Assembly: GCA_001013295.1 (NCBI GenBank)
Contig: LAZY01000010.1
Location: 144,480-208,479, forward strand
Source of the DNA: Chryseobacterium indologenes
Lineage (GTDB): Bacteria; Bacteroidota; Bacteroidia; Flavobacteriales; Weeksellaceae
Direction: 5' to 3'
DNA: 64,000 bases
This document shows positions 1-7,823 of this stretch, piece by piece; position 1 is the stretch's first letter, and each line of letters begins with the position of its first letter. The position numbers were made by a program, and so were the translations under genes. The notes below the pieces were generated by a model. That model had not been told where the DNA came from. It worked only from the letters and a program-made list of their open reading frames with translations, and searched no databases.

Positions 1-45
1 TTTTTAATGGCCAATCTTATTCTGCCTGTAATACTTTCCCTGTAA
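1..45 (+). CDS. YeeE/YedE family transporter, N-terminal half (C-terminal end only)
   Basis: Frame 1 is open from the window edge to a TAA at 43-45 and reads FLMANLILPVILSL. This matches the last membrane helix expected for the first-half YeeE/YedE (sulfur transport domain) protein that in flavobacteria precedes the second-half protein encoded next. It is a 14-codon remnant of a gene lying mostly outside the window, so the call rests on the tail and on its neighbour. The gap to the next start is 27 bases, which suggests one transcript. Confidence 0.6.
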   Translation, partial: FLMANLILPVILSL

Positions 46-72
46 ATGGGATTTTAAAAAAGGATTTAAATT

Positions 73-561
73 ATGATAAAAGAAAGAGAAAATAATAATT
101 CATATAGTGAGACAAATTGTATCAGCGAAGTGAGTGTTGAATATAAATGGTATCACAACCTGAAGTACCTTGCAGCAGGAGTTGTATTTGGCATTATCTT
201 CGTGAAGGCAGAAGTGATCAGCTGGTTCAGAATACAGGAAATGTTCCGTTTACAGTCTTTCCATATGTATGGAATCATCGGAAGTGCGGTATTGGTAGGG
301 ATTATTTCAGTATGGCTGATTAAAAAGTTCAATATCAAAACCATCTACGGTGAGCCTATTACGATAGCTCCTAAAAAGTTTAATAAAGGTCAGATTTACG
401 GTGGGCTGATCTTCGGTTTTGGCTGGGCCATTACAGGAGCCTGCCCGGGACCTCTCTTTGCCCAGATCGGAACAGGAGCTTTAGCAGTATCCATCACTCT
501 GTTGAGTGCCATTACCGGAACCTGGGTATATGGTTACTTCAGAGACAGGTTACCTCATTAA
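73..561 (+). CDS. YeeE/YedE family (DUF6691) membrane protein
   Basis: 162 residues with about four hydrophobic segments. The glycine-rich stretch GGLIFGFGWAITGACPGP (about residues 115-132) holds the conserved Gly-Ala-Cys-Pro-Gly-Pro motif of the YeeE/YedE sulfur-transport superfamily. In flavobacteria this family is often split into two proteins; this is the second half and follows the first half closely. The family is linked to import of sulfur compounds such as thiosulfate, and the motif Cys is thought to take part; the substrate here is inferred only. The first 25 or so residues are polar and poorly conserved, so a later start is possible, but no better one is evident. Confidence 0.82.
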   Translation: MIKERENNNSYSETNCISEVSVEYKWYHNLKYLAAGVVFGIIFVKAEVISWFRIQEMFRLQSFHMYGIIGSAVLVGIISVWLIKKFNIKTIYGEPITIAPKKFNKGQIYGGLIFGFGWAITGACPGPLFAQIGTGALAVSITLLSAITGTWVYGYFRDRLPH

Positions 562-653
562 AATTCAAAAGAGATGCTTTAGAAAAAGATAAAAAGTTCA
601 CATAAGCTGAAAGTTTTTAATCTAAAAAAAGTTCTCTTATATATTTAAGAATA

Positions 654-707
654 TTTTTTGCCACGGATGCGCGAATAGAAGAAAAAATTCGTGCATTCGT
701 GGCAATT
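654..707. repeat. Dispersed palindrome, family A, copy 1
   Basis: Inverted arms GCCACGGATGCGCGAAT (660-676) and ATTCGTGCATTCGTGGC (687-703) are separated by about 10 bases. The right arm recurs exactly at 5763-5779 and 24752-24768. This copy lies between two convergent genes. Confidence 0.85.
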
Positions 708-715
708 CAACATAA

Positions 716-744
716 AAAGCCTGTGAAAATCATCCACAGGCTTT
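716..744 (-). terminator. Rho-independent terminator of the efflux operon
   Basis: Perfect 10-base stem AAAGCCTGTG / CACAGGCTTT with a 9-base loop. Read leftward the hairpin is followed by a short T run. It lies 12 bases beyond the stop codon of the TolC-like gene. Confidence 0.75.
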
Positions 745-755
745 CGAAGTATAAA

Positions 756-2156
756 TTATGAGTAAATGAAATTTTCAGCACCCAGCGCCATATACAGATT
801 GATACGTTCTATTCTGTACTGAAGCTCAAGATTGATGAGGTTCATTTCATTTTTTAGGAGATCCCTTTGCTTTCGGATAAGGACAAAGCTGTTATTGGTC
901 CCTACTTTGATCTGCTTTTGGGTAAGATTGATGTTGTTTTTCAGTTCATTGACAGCACTAAAATTATAGGTCAGTTGCTTTTCAATGGAATGTAGATTGG
1001 CTAAAGAGGATTCAACTTCATTCAGTGCATTCAGGACGGCTTTTGAATATTCTTCAACGACCTGTTTTTGCTGTGAATTTTTTATTTCTACATTCTTTTT
1101 CAATTTTCCGTTGTTGAATATCGGGGAAACCAATCCACTGCCCACTTTTAATAAAGGATTCGAAAACAGGGAATTGATTGATTCCATATTGCTTCCGGCA
1201 GTTCCCAAAGATGAACTTATACTCAGCGAGGGAAGTCTGGTAGCTTTAGCCTCCTGTACTTCATAAAAAGCTTTTTCTATCTGGAACTGGCTGGCCTGTA
1301 TATCAGATCTGTTTTCCAGAAGCTGAAACGGGAAAGACTCAGGAATATCATTTTTTACAGGATTAAAAAAATTCTGTGTAGCCAGTTTTCCTTCCGGGTA
1401 TTTTCCGGTAAGCAGCTCAAGCGATCTTCTGGATTGTGTATTGGCATTTTTTACCTTTTCGAGATAACCTTCCAGAGAAATGATTTCTGCCGAAATATTG
1501 GAAATATCCAAAGCATTAGCCGTTCCTACTTTTTTTTGGAGGATATACAGCTTTTCCAGATCCTTGGATTTCTGGATATAACTTTGAATCATCTCTTCCT
1601 GAATATTTCCTGCAATATTCAAAAAATAAGCTTTGGCAATCATCCCCGCAATAGACTGATGAAGCAACGTATTCTGATATTTGGTAGAAAAATAATTGCT
1701 TTGGGCAGCCATTTGCGAAGATTTATTTTTTCCCCAAAGGTCAATTTCCCAGTTTGCTTTTAAAGCAAGACGTCGGATCTGAGCATCACTGATCAGATTG
1801 TTGGAGGTATTGGCAACGGCACTTACACTCGGATAAAGATTACTTCCGGCAATTTCCATAGCCAGTTCAATCTGGTTCAGCTTTTCTTTGGCAATGATAA
1901 GATCTGCATTGTACAGCATGCCTTCATTGATTAAAGTTTCCAGCTGAGGGTTCTTCAAGTCTGTAATCCAACCGTAGGAAAGTGACCTGGAATTTGCTTT
2001 TCTGTCGAATATCCAGTCATCCGGAATATCCAGATGGGCAGCAATTTCACTTTTCTCTTTCAACTGATCCATGCTTTCTTTAGTGGGTTCTTTATACCCT
2101 ATGCATGAGCTTACACTCACAGAAAGGATTCCCAATACAATTAATTTTCTGTACAT
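756..2156 (-). CDS. TolC-like outer membrane efflux lipoprotein (OprM/NodT type)
   Basis: 466 residues. The N-terminus is a lipoprotein signal ending in the lipobox VSSC (Cys about 18), so the protein is probably anchored in the outer membrane. The rest is the usual duplicated outer-membrane-factor layout: long helical stretches rich in Gln, Asn and Ala, with an NPLLKVGSGLVSPIFNNGK segment typical of NodT-type factors. It would form the exit duct of a tripartite pump whose adaptor is the HlyD protein immediately upstream: the two genes are separated by 1 base. No inner-membrane pump (RND, MFS or ABC) is encoded alongside, which fits the E. coli yiaV/yiaW-like arrangement better than a classical RND operon. 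Confidence 0.9.
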   Translation of the reverse strand: MYRKLIVLGILSVSVSSCIGYKEPTKESMDQLKEKSEIAAHLDIPDDWIFDRKANSRSLSYGWITDLKNPQLETLINEGMLYNADLIIAKEKLNQIELAMEIAGSNLYPSVSAVANTSNNLISDAQIRRLALKANWEIDLWGKNKSSQMAAQSNYFSTKYQNTLLHQSIAGMIAKAYFLNIAGNIQEEMIQSYIQKSKDLEKLYILQKKVGTANALDISNISAEIISLEGYLEKVKNANTQSRRSLELLTGKYPEGKLATQNFFNPVKNDIPESFPFQLLENRSDIQASQFQIEKAFYEVQEAKATRLPSLSISSSLGTAGSNMESINSLFSNPLLKVGSGLVSPIFNNGKLKKNVEIKNSQQKQVVEEYSKAVLNALNEVESSLANLHSIEKQLTYNFSAVNELKNNINLTQKQIKVGTNNSFVLIRKQRDLLKNEMNLINLELQYRIERINLYMALGAENFIYS

Positions 2157-2157
2157 A

Positions 2158-3315
2158 TTAATGAAGTTTTGGGATCAGGTAGTTGATTTTACTGTTGATA
2201 CGAACCATCACTTTTCGGATGAGGTGCAGAGGCTTGATGTGATCAGAATAAATGACGGCTGTTCCTCTGGCACCTACCGTAAGTTGTTTTTGATCATCTT
2301 CCAGTATAAATTTGGCAATAAGCTTTCCGTCCGTTTCCGGTAATTGTCTCGCAGTATCCGGAAGTCCGGCTACAGAGCCGTTCCCACCAAGCATACCACC
2401 TGCATTGTTCATGATTCCCTGGCTGGTTGCATCAATGACATATTCAAGTCTGGCTTTAACCACTTTTCCAGGTTCTGTTTTAAGGGCAAGTTCTACTTCA
2501 TCCCCTTTTTTTACTGTTTCCAGTTCATTCTGAGCAAAAAATCCGATAACAGATTGCTGCTTCTGAATCAACACAAATGCAGATTTAAAAGGAGCCATAA
2601 TTGCGCCTTCATTCAGCTGTACGTTGGGAATAATACCGTCTGTAGGAGCTAGAACAACTGTTTGAGAAAGGTTCCACTTTGCCTGATCCAGTTTTGCCTG
2701 GATTTCAGATACTGACGAATTCTCTCCACCATAAGAGGCATTAGATTTTGTTTCCAAAGACTGTTGTTGAGATTGAGCTGCACTGATTCTGGATTGAAGA
2801 TCACGAACGTTGGTGGTGGCCTGCTCCAGATCAAATTTATTGGCTGCACCCGCTTCCACCAATTCCTGATACTGGGCCACTCTTTTATGGGCAAGATCCA
2901 GCTGAGACTGTAGACCCGCAATGTTTTTTCGGGAAGCCGAAATATCCGTATTATAAGAGCTTACAGTAGCTTTCATATTGCTAAGCTTAGCTTCCAGCGA
3001 TTTGATTTCCTGTACATAAGGCTCTCTGTCTAAAACGAATAATGTATCTCCTTTCTTTACCTCCTGATTAGTGCTCACATAAACCTTTTTTACCTTTCCC
3101 AAAACCTGCGTGGTAATATCCACACTTCTGTTTCCCACTTTCACATCGGAAGTAATAGGACAGTAATAGTTTAAACTTAATATTAACGCTATAGATCCGA
3201 AAATAGGAAGTGAATATACCACAACCTGCGTGGTAAAGGTCCAGGGGATCAGTTTTAATTTTTTGATAAGCAGCCAGCATATTCCGGCATATATTGCAAC
3301 TAGTAATTCCAGCAT
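2158..3315 (-). CDS. HlyD/EmrA-family membrane fusion protein (YiaV-like)
   Basis: 385 residues. Two N-terminal hydrophobic segments (about 1-17 and 30-50) precede a biotinyl-lipoyl-like part (VLGKVKKVYVSTNQEVKKGD, about 91-110), a long coiled coil (about 125-215) and a second lipoyl half (ALAPTDGI type, read as LAPTDGIIPNV). This is the periplasmic adaptor architecture. The double N-terminal membrane segment and the adjacent DUF3302 gene resemble E. coli yiaV-yiaW. It is the middle gene of a leftward three-gene set, five bases downstream of DUF3302 and one base upstream of the TolC homologue, so translational coupling is likely. Substrate unknown. Confidence 0.88.
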   Translation of the reverse strand: MLELLVAIYAGICWLLIKKLKLIPWTFTTQVVVYSLPIFGSIALILSLNYYCPITSDVKVGNRSVDITTQVLGKVKKVYVSTNQEVKKGDTLFVLDREPYVQEIKSLEAKLSNMKATVSSYNTDISASRKNIAGLQSQLDLAHKRVAQYQELVEAGAANKFDLEQATTNVRDLQSRISAAQSQQQSLETKSNASYGGENSSVSEIQAKLDQAKWNLSQTVVLAPTDGIIPNVQLNEGAIMAPFKSAFVLIQKQQSVIGFFAQNELETVKKGDEVELALKTEPGKVVKARLEYVIDATSQGIMNNAGGMLGGNGSVAGLPDTARQLPETDGKLIAKFILEDDQKQLTVGARGTAVIYSDHIKPLHLIRKVMVRINSKINYLIPKLH

Positions 3316-3320
3316 GTCTG

Positions 3321-3683
3321 TTAATTTTCGGGGATTATCAATTCTTTTTCTTCCTCAATGAGGTCTGTGTCTTTTTTCTGATCTTTTTGATTGCCATAAT
3401 CATAATTGGCCCAGATCAGGGCAACGGGCCATAAAAGGCCTCCAAAAACAAGGGAAAGGAGGCACATACTTTTTATGGCGTTGAGCTGAGGATGGTTCTT
3501 TTTCTCAGCTACTTTTTCCGGATAAATATGAACTTTCCAGAAAAGATAAATGCCTGCAACGGGTAAAACAAGTAAAATGAACCATGATGCAGCATTCGCT
3601 ATAGTATCTTCTAAATGGCCTGTTGATGCCTGAACAAAATTGCATGATAACAACAGGCAGAGAAGTATTGAAATTCTTTGCAT
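3321..3683 (-). CDS. DUF3302 family small inner-membrane protein (YiaW-like)
   Basis: 120 residues from the chosen ATG; a longer reading frame starts at 3725, but the inner Met opens a convincing signal sequence (MQRISILLCLLLSCNFVQAS). Two membrane segments follow (about 35-52 and 75-98). The linker motif KKNHPQLNAI and the WPVALIWA helix are the DUF3302 hallmarks also seen in E. coli YiaW. First gene of the efflux set. Its role is unknown; genomic pairing with a HlyD adaptor suggests an assembly or substrate-facing partner. Confidence 0.75.
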   Translation of the reverse strand: MQRISILLCLLLSCNFVQASTGHLEDTIANAASWFILLVLPVAGIYLFWKVHIYPEKVAEKKNHPQLNAIKSMCLLSLVFGGLLWPVALIWANYDYGNQKDQKKDTDLIEEEKELIIPEN

Positions 3684-3902
3684 AAATAATTGTATAAGGT
3701 AAAATGATGTTGAAATGTAAAACAAGGGAATAACCGGACCATACCGCCGGCTACTTTGAATCTTAAGGGAAGATTAAAGCTTATTCAATAACAGTTGTGT
3801 TTTTAAGGTGATATTTTCTCATTTTGCTTTTTAATTGTTTGTGTAATAGTATTTTGATGAAGCAAAATTAGATCGAATAAAGTGAGAAAAAGTATTCCTA
3901 AG

Positions 3903-4508
3903 TTATTTTTTTCTTTCGTTCCTTTTTTTATGAATGCGGGCAGTCATCCTTGAAAGTGAGTTGGGAGTAATGCCCAGAAAATTGGCAATATACTTTCTGT
4001 TGGCATTCTGAGAAGTGAAAGGTCTTGTTTCCAGAAACTCTTCATAACGGGAATGTGGAGACGTAGAACAGAACTGTTCTATGCGTGTCTTTGCTATATT
4101 GATGATCATTTTCAGCGACTTGAGGTATACATTATAAATACCTCTGTGCTGAAATGCGAGGTCTTCAAATTCATTTTTGTTGAACAGGAAGATCTGGCTT
4201 TCAATAACGGCTTCTATCGTGTATTTTCTTTCGGTCTCACCAGAATAGGATTCCGGAGTTTCCATAATGGCGGATTCTTTTTCTGAAGGCAAAAAGAGGT
4301 TGCTTTCAACTCCATTTTCATCATCAAAGAAAAATCTCAGTAACCCATGAGACATCATGAATAAATGATTAAAAGACATACCAGGTTCTGCCAGCCTCTC
4401 TTTTTTACGGAGAAGTCTCGGGGTACTGATGCTGACCAGGATATTGATTTCTTCATCAGACAGCTCCTGAAAGAAAGGAATATTCCTGAATATTGTAAAA
4501 GAATCCAT
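3903..4508 (-). CDS. Crp/Fnr family transcriptional regulator
   Basis: 201 residues. A GTG at 4511 gives one more codon, but the ATG at 4508 is preferred. Residues about 10-120 form a cyclic-nucleotide-binding-like beta domain (IPFFQELSDEEI at the start). The C-terminal helix-turn-helix reads NRKYIANFLGITPNSLSRM, the DNA-binding pattern of the flavobacterial cNMP-domain regulators. There are no Fnr-type Fe-S cysteines. It lies about 220 bases upstream of the efflux set on the same strand, so local control of that set is plausible but unproven. It is divergent from the glycosylasparaginase gene. Confidence 0.88.
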   Translation of the reverse strand: MDSFTIFRNIPFFQELSDEEINILVSISTPRLLRKKERLAEPGMSFNHLFMMSHGLLRFFFDDENGVESNLFLPSEKESAIMETPESYSGETERKYTIEAVIESQIFLFNKNEFEDLAFQHRGIYNVYLKSLKMIINIAKTRIEQFCSTSPHSRYEEFLETRPFTSQNANRKYIANFLGITPNSLSRMTARIHKKRNERKK

Positions 4509-4615
4509 CACAGCAGTAAAGATAATAAAAATAATAGACGGAGATTCCTTGATTCGTCTGAGGATTTCATAGAAGTTTTTTTTAGATTTGTTGGGTATTA
4601 ATAATTTGAGATACC

Positions 4616-5617
4616 ATGAACAATAACCGAAGAAGTTTTATAAAAAAACTGGGAATTGCAACAGCAGCACTTGCCGTAAATCCGTTGGATCTGATGGCTG
4701 CCGAATTACCTGAAAATACATCAGCTAAAGCAATCAACAAACCGATTGTCCTTTCTACCTGGAATTTCGGTCTTAAAGCCAACGAAGAGGCCTGGACTAT
4801 TCTTGGGAAAGGAGGGAAAGCTTTGGATGCCGTAGAAAAAGGAGTTCGTCTCGTAGAATTAGATCCTAAGGAAAGAAGTGTAGGGTATGGCGGACGTCCT
4901 GACAGAGATGGAAGAGTAACGTTGGATGCCTGTATCATGGATCACAATTATAATATCGGTTCCGTTGCCTGTCTGGAACATGTTAAAAACCCGATTTCCG
5001 TAGCCAGAGCGGTCATGGAAAAAACACCTCATGTAATGTTGGTTGGTGATGGAGCATTACAGTTTGCCCTTTCGCAGGGTTTTAAAAAAGAAAACCTTCT
5101 GACTCCGGAATCTGAAAAAGAATGGAAAGAATGGCTGAAAACCAGTCAGTATAAACCTATTGCCAATATTGAAAATCACGATACCATAGGAATGATCGCT
5201 TTGGATGCTCAGGGAAACCTTTCAGGAGCCTGCACTACAAGTGGAATGGCTTTTAAAATGCATGGAAGAGTAGGTGATTCCCCAATCATTGGAGCAGGAT
5301 TATTTGTAGATAATGAAGTAGGAGCTGCTACGGCAACCGGTCATGGTGAAGAGGTAATCCGTACCGTGGGAACCCATTTGGTGGTTGAGCTGATGAGACA
5401 GGGCAGAAATCCACAGGAAGCCTGTAAAGAAGCTGTAGAAAGAATTGTAAAGATCAATCAGAGAAGGAATAAAAACTTAAAAGATATTCAGGTAGGATTC
5501 ATTGCCATCAATAAAAAAGGAGAATATGGTTCTTACTGTATCCAGGACGGATTTAATTTCGCTGTATATGATCAGAAAGGAAACCGTCTTGAAAAACCGG
5601 AATTTGCATTGAAATAA
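4616..5617 (+). CDS. N4-(beta-N-acetylglucosaminyl)-L-asparaginase (glycosylasparaginase)
   Basis: 333 residues. Ntn-hydrolase that cuts the GlcNAc-Asn bond left after deglycosylation of N-linked glycoproteins. The autoprocessing site NHDTIGMIALD is present: the chain should be cut between Asp189 and Thr190, freeing the Thr190 nucleophile. Substrate-pocket motifs GRVGDSPIIGAG and ATATGHGEEVIR follow. The N-terminus carries a twin-arginine-like signal (NNRRSFIKKLGIATAALA), so export before processing is expected. Length and motifs match the characterised Elizabethkingia meningoseptica enzyme. First gene of a rightward run with CutC and beta-mannosidase that fits N-glycan degradation. Confidence 0.92.
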   Translation: MNNNRRSFIKKLGIATAALAVNPLDLMAAELPENTSAKAINKPIVLSTWNFGLKANEEAWTILGKGGKALDAVEKGVRLVELDPKERSVGYGGRPDRDGRVTLDACIMDHNYNIGSVACLEHVKNPISVARAVMEKTPHVMLVGDGALQFALSQGFKKENLLTPESEKEWKEWLKTSQYKPIANIENHDTIGMIALDAQGNLSGACTTSGMAFKMHGRVGDSPIIGAGLFVDNEVGAATATGHGEEVIRTVGTHLVVELMRQGRNPQEACKEAVERIVKINQRRNKNLKDIQVGFIAINKKGEYGSYCIQDGFNFAVYDQKGNRLEKPEFALK

Positions 5618-5938
5618 TATAGTGCCGGAACACTTGAAGGTAGCTGTTTTTTGCCACGAATGCACGAATTATTTTATTCTATGTATCTATGTGGTTAGAA
5701 ATTAAATTGTTTTTTTAAACCACATAGAGACATAGTTTTAAGGGCTATGCATTAACCATTTTATTCGTGCATTCGTGGCAATTATAAGCAGTACTCAATT
5801 TTATCGGAGATAAAATCTTTGCGCCTTATCATAGTAAGCATTGAAAATACTATTTGTGTCTTTGAGTGATCCAACCCATAAACAAATATAAAACAGACTA
5901 AGAAGATTCTTTAGCCAAAATAGAGATCAAAACAAAAT
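5618..5938. other. Intergenic region with nested palindrome
   Basis: No gene seen. Most of it is occupied by dispersed palindrome family A copy 2 (5653-5779). The remainder is AT-rich leader before the lipoprotein gene, without a clear promoter box. Confidence 0.6.
5653..5779. repeat. Dispersed palindrome, family A, copy 2 (nested)
   Basis: Outer arms GCCACGAATGCACGAAT (5653-5669) and ATTCGTGCATTCGTGGC (5763-5779) are perfect reverse complements. Inside lies a second inverted repeat, CTATGTATCTATGTGGTT against AACCACATAGAGACATAG (about 5679-5737). Confidence 0.9.
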
Positions 5939-6499
5939 ATGAAAAGAACGATTATCGCTTCCTTATTTTTAATCATAGCGTGTAAGGAAGAAAAGAAGGA
6001 GAACGCAACCCTAACACAACCTGAAACTGAACAGGTAAAAGAAAAAGTGGTTTTACACAATGAATCCAATGAATCCGAAGCAGCTCAAAAATGGCTGGAG
6101 AAGAGCATTGTAGATTATTTTAAAGCAGACCTTGTCAAGCAGGACAAAAATATGCAGAAAATGACCACGAAAGACTATTACGACTATAAAACCGATGCTA
6201 CGAATGTAGATCTTGATGTGGATGGAAGTCTTACAGAGCAGGAATTCAAAGATAAATGGAAGGGCAAATTTGATACAAGTAAAGCTGGAATCGGTATTGG
6301 ATTTCTTATTCCCGCACAGGACTGGAACAATATTGAAGTAGGAAGCTGCGAACTGAAATCCTCTTCCAAAGACGAATATACATTCAATGTAGTGTTGAAA
6401 GATGATAGCTTTAAAGCTAAATATCCGTCAGTGATCAAAGTAAAAAAAGAAAATGGATCTTTTCTGATTGCAGATGTGTTGCAGGAAGAGCCAAAATAA
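5939..6499 (+). CDS. Hypothetical lipoprotein
   Basis: 186 residues. The signal peptide ends in IIAC with Cys15 as likely lipidation site, followed by a charged linker (KEEKKENA). The globular part has no motif I recognise; it starts with an AAQKWLEKSI helix and ends in a beta-rich stretch. It lies 23 bases before cutC and is probably co-transcribed with it. No function is proposed. Confidence 0.7.
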   Translation: MKRTIIASLFLIIACKEEKKENATLTQPETEQVKEKVVLHNESNESEAAQKWLEKSIVDYFKADLVKQDKNMQKMTTKDYYDYKTDATNVDLDVDGSLTEQEFKDKWKGKFDTSKAGIGIGFLIPAQDWNNIEVGSCELKSSSKDEYTFNVVLKDDSFKAKYPSVIKVKKENGSFLIADVLQEEPK

Positions 6500-6521
6500 C
6501 AGTAAGCATACAAAATAAACA

Positions 6522-7184
6522 ATGTCAAAAATAGAAATAGCGTGCTTCAATCCTGAGTCAGCGGTCATCGCTTTTGAAAATGGAGCTGATAGAATCGAAT
6601 TATGTGACGGATTAAGCGAAGGGGGAACTACTCCCGATTTTGAAACTACAAAACAGCTTCGTGAAAAAATCAATATCCCGATTTTTGTAATGATCCGCCC
6701 GAGAGGAGGTGATTTTACTTACTCAGAGGCAGAATTTGAACAGATGAAAAATGATCTGGTTCAGTTGAAGTCTTTAAACGTCGATGGTTTCGTATTTGGA
6801 ATTCTGGATGAAAATGATGAGGTGAATATAGAACAGAATAGAGCTTTGGTAGAATTGGCTGCGCCGTTTCAATGTACTTTTCACCGTGCTTTCGACAGAG
6901 CCAAAAACCTGGAGGATTCTTTAGAAAAAGTAATAGAATGTGGTTTTAAAACGATTCTTACTTCCGGCCAGAAACCTAATGTGTCAGAAGGAAAGGAAAA
7001 TCTGAAAAAACTGGTTGAGCTTTCTGATGGCAGAATTGAAATTCTTGTAGGAGGCGGACTTCGTTCTTCGAATATTGAAGAATTACGGGCATTTACAAAA
7101 GCAGGCTACTTTCATTCCTCTGCGATTACTGATGGCGGGGCATTTGCCAATCCGGCTGAGGTTGTTGCTTTGAAGAATAAATAA
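6522..7184 (+). CDS. cutC: CutC family protein
   Basis: 220 residues, a TIM-barrel protein. Family signatures visible are EIACFNPESAVIAFENGADRIE near the N-terminus in part, the LSEGGTTPD loop, MIRPRGGDF, FHRAFD and the LVGGGLRSSN phosphate-binding-like loop. CutC was named for copper homeostasis in E. coli, but direct copper handling is disputed for the family. Here it sits between a glycosylasparaginase and a beta-mannosidase, which suggests a role in sugar or glycan catabolism rather than copper. Confidence 0.9.
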   Translation: MSKIEIACFNPESAVIAFENGADRIELCDGLSEGGTTPDFETTKQLREKINIPIFVMIRPRGGDFTYSEAEFEQMKNDLVQLKSLNVDGFVFGILDENDEVNIEQNRALVELAAPFQCTFHRAFDRAKNLEDSLEKVIECGFKTILTSGQKPNVSEGKENLKKLVELSDGRIEILVGGGLRSSNIEELRAFTKAGYFHSSAITDGGAFANPAEVVALKNK

Positions 7185-7196
7185 TACATACTCAAT

Positions 7197-7227
7197 TTGT
7201 CATTCAGAGCATAGTGAGGAATGACAA
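7197..7227. repeat. Inverted repeat after cutC
   Basis: Nine-base perfect arms TTGTCATTC and GAATGACAA with a 13-base loop, 12 bases after the cutC stop. No strong T run follows, so it may be an intergenic repeat or weak terminator. Confidence 0.55.
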
Positions 7228-7245
7228 GATTGAAAAAAATATTTA

Positions 7246-7424
7246 ACGCAAAGTTTTTGATAACTGACTACTTTATTTTTAAGGATGCAAAGAAAAGTGA
7301 CTTTGTCGCTGAAGAAGCCGAAGGTAAAACTTCCGCTTAAAAAGAATCAATGCAGTTGATTCCTCCTTTGCCTCCTTAAAAATATAACATAAAGCAAATA
7401 AAAACTTTGCGTTAGAAAAAAATT
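7246..7424. repeat. Dispersed element, family B, copy 1
   Basis: Bounded by ACGCAAAGTTTTTGA and AAAACTTTGCGTTAG, which are inverted copies of each other, with GACTTTGTCGCTGAAGAAG and clustered GATTC/CTCC blocks inside. A related block sits at about 20628-20757. It lies between cutC and the GxxExxY gene; no coding frame was seen. Confidence 0.6.
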
Positions 7425-7436
7425 AAACACACACAA

Positions 7437-7823
7437 ATGAATGAAAACGAATTATCCTACAAAATAATAGGGGCTGCTATAGAAGTACATAAGACTTTAG
7501 GGGTCGGGTTATTAGAAAATGCATATGAAACAGCTTTGGCTTATGAATTAAAAGCTCAGGGATTCAATGTGCAACAACAGGTTTCTTTGCCAATGCGGTA
7601 TAAAGAAATAACGGTAGAAAATGTCTGTAAAATTGATTTGATTGTAGAAAATAAGGTACTTGTAGAAGTAAAATCTGTACTAGAATTAAATCCTATTTTT
7701 CATTCACAGGTACTGACCTACCTAAAACATGCCCAAATAAGACTGGGATTACTTATTAATTTTAATAGCGAACTTATTAAATACGGAATTCATAGAATCG
7801 TAAACAAACTTATTGATGAATAA
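7437..7823 (+). CDS. GxxExxY family protein
   Basis: 128 residues with the naming motif GVGLLENAYETAL (G-x-x-E-x-x-Y) near residue 24 and the conserved NELSYKIIGAAIEVHKTLG opening. KIDLIVENKVLVEVKSV places Asp and Glu-x-Lys as in PD-(D/E)xK nuclease folds, so a nuclease-like fold is plausible. Function is unestablished; the family is common and dispersed in Bacteroidota. Its last 8 bases overlap the start of the beta-mannosidase gene, which suggests translational coupling. Confidence 0.88.
   Translation: MNENELSYKIIGAAIEVHKTLGVGLLENAYETALAYELKAQGFNVQQQVSLPMRYKEITVENVCKIDLIVENKVLVEVKSVLELNPIFHSQVLTYLKHAQIRLGLLINFNSELIKYGIHRIVNKLIDE

Noticed and set aside
2071..2652. Plus-strand frames over the efflux genes
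   Set aside because: They are antisense to clear HlyD and TolC coding sequence and show no family motif.
7813..7815. TTG start for the beta-mannosidase
   Set aside because: The ATG at 7816 gives the same signal peptide and is the usual codon.
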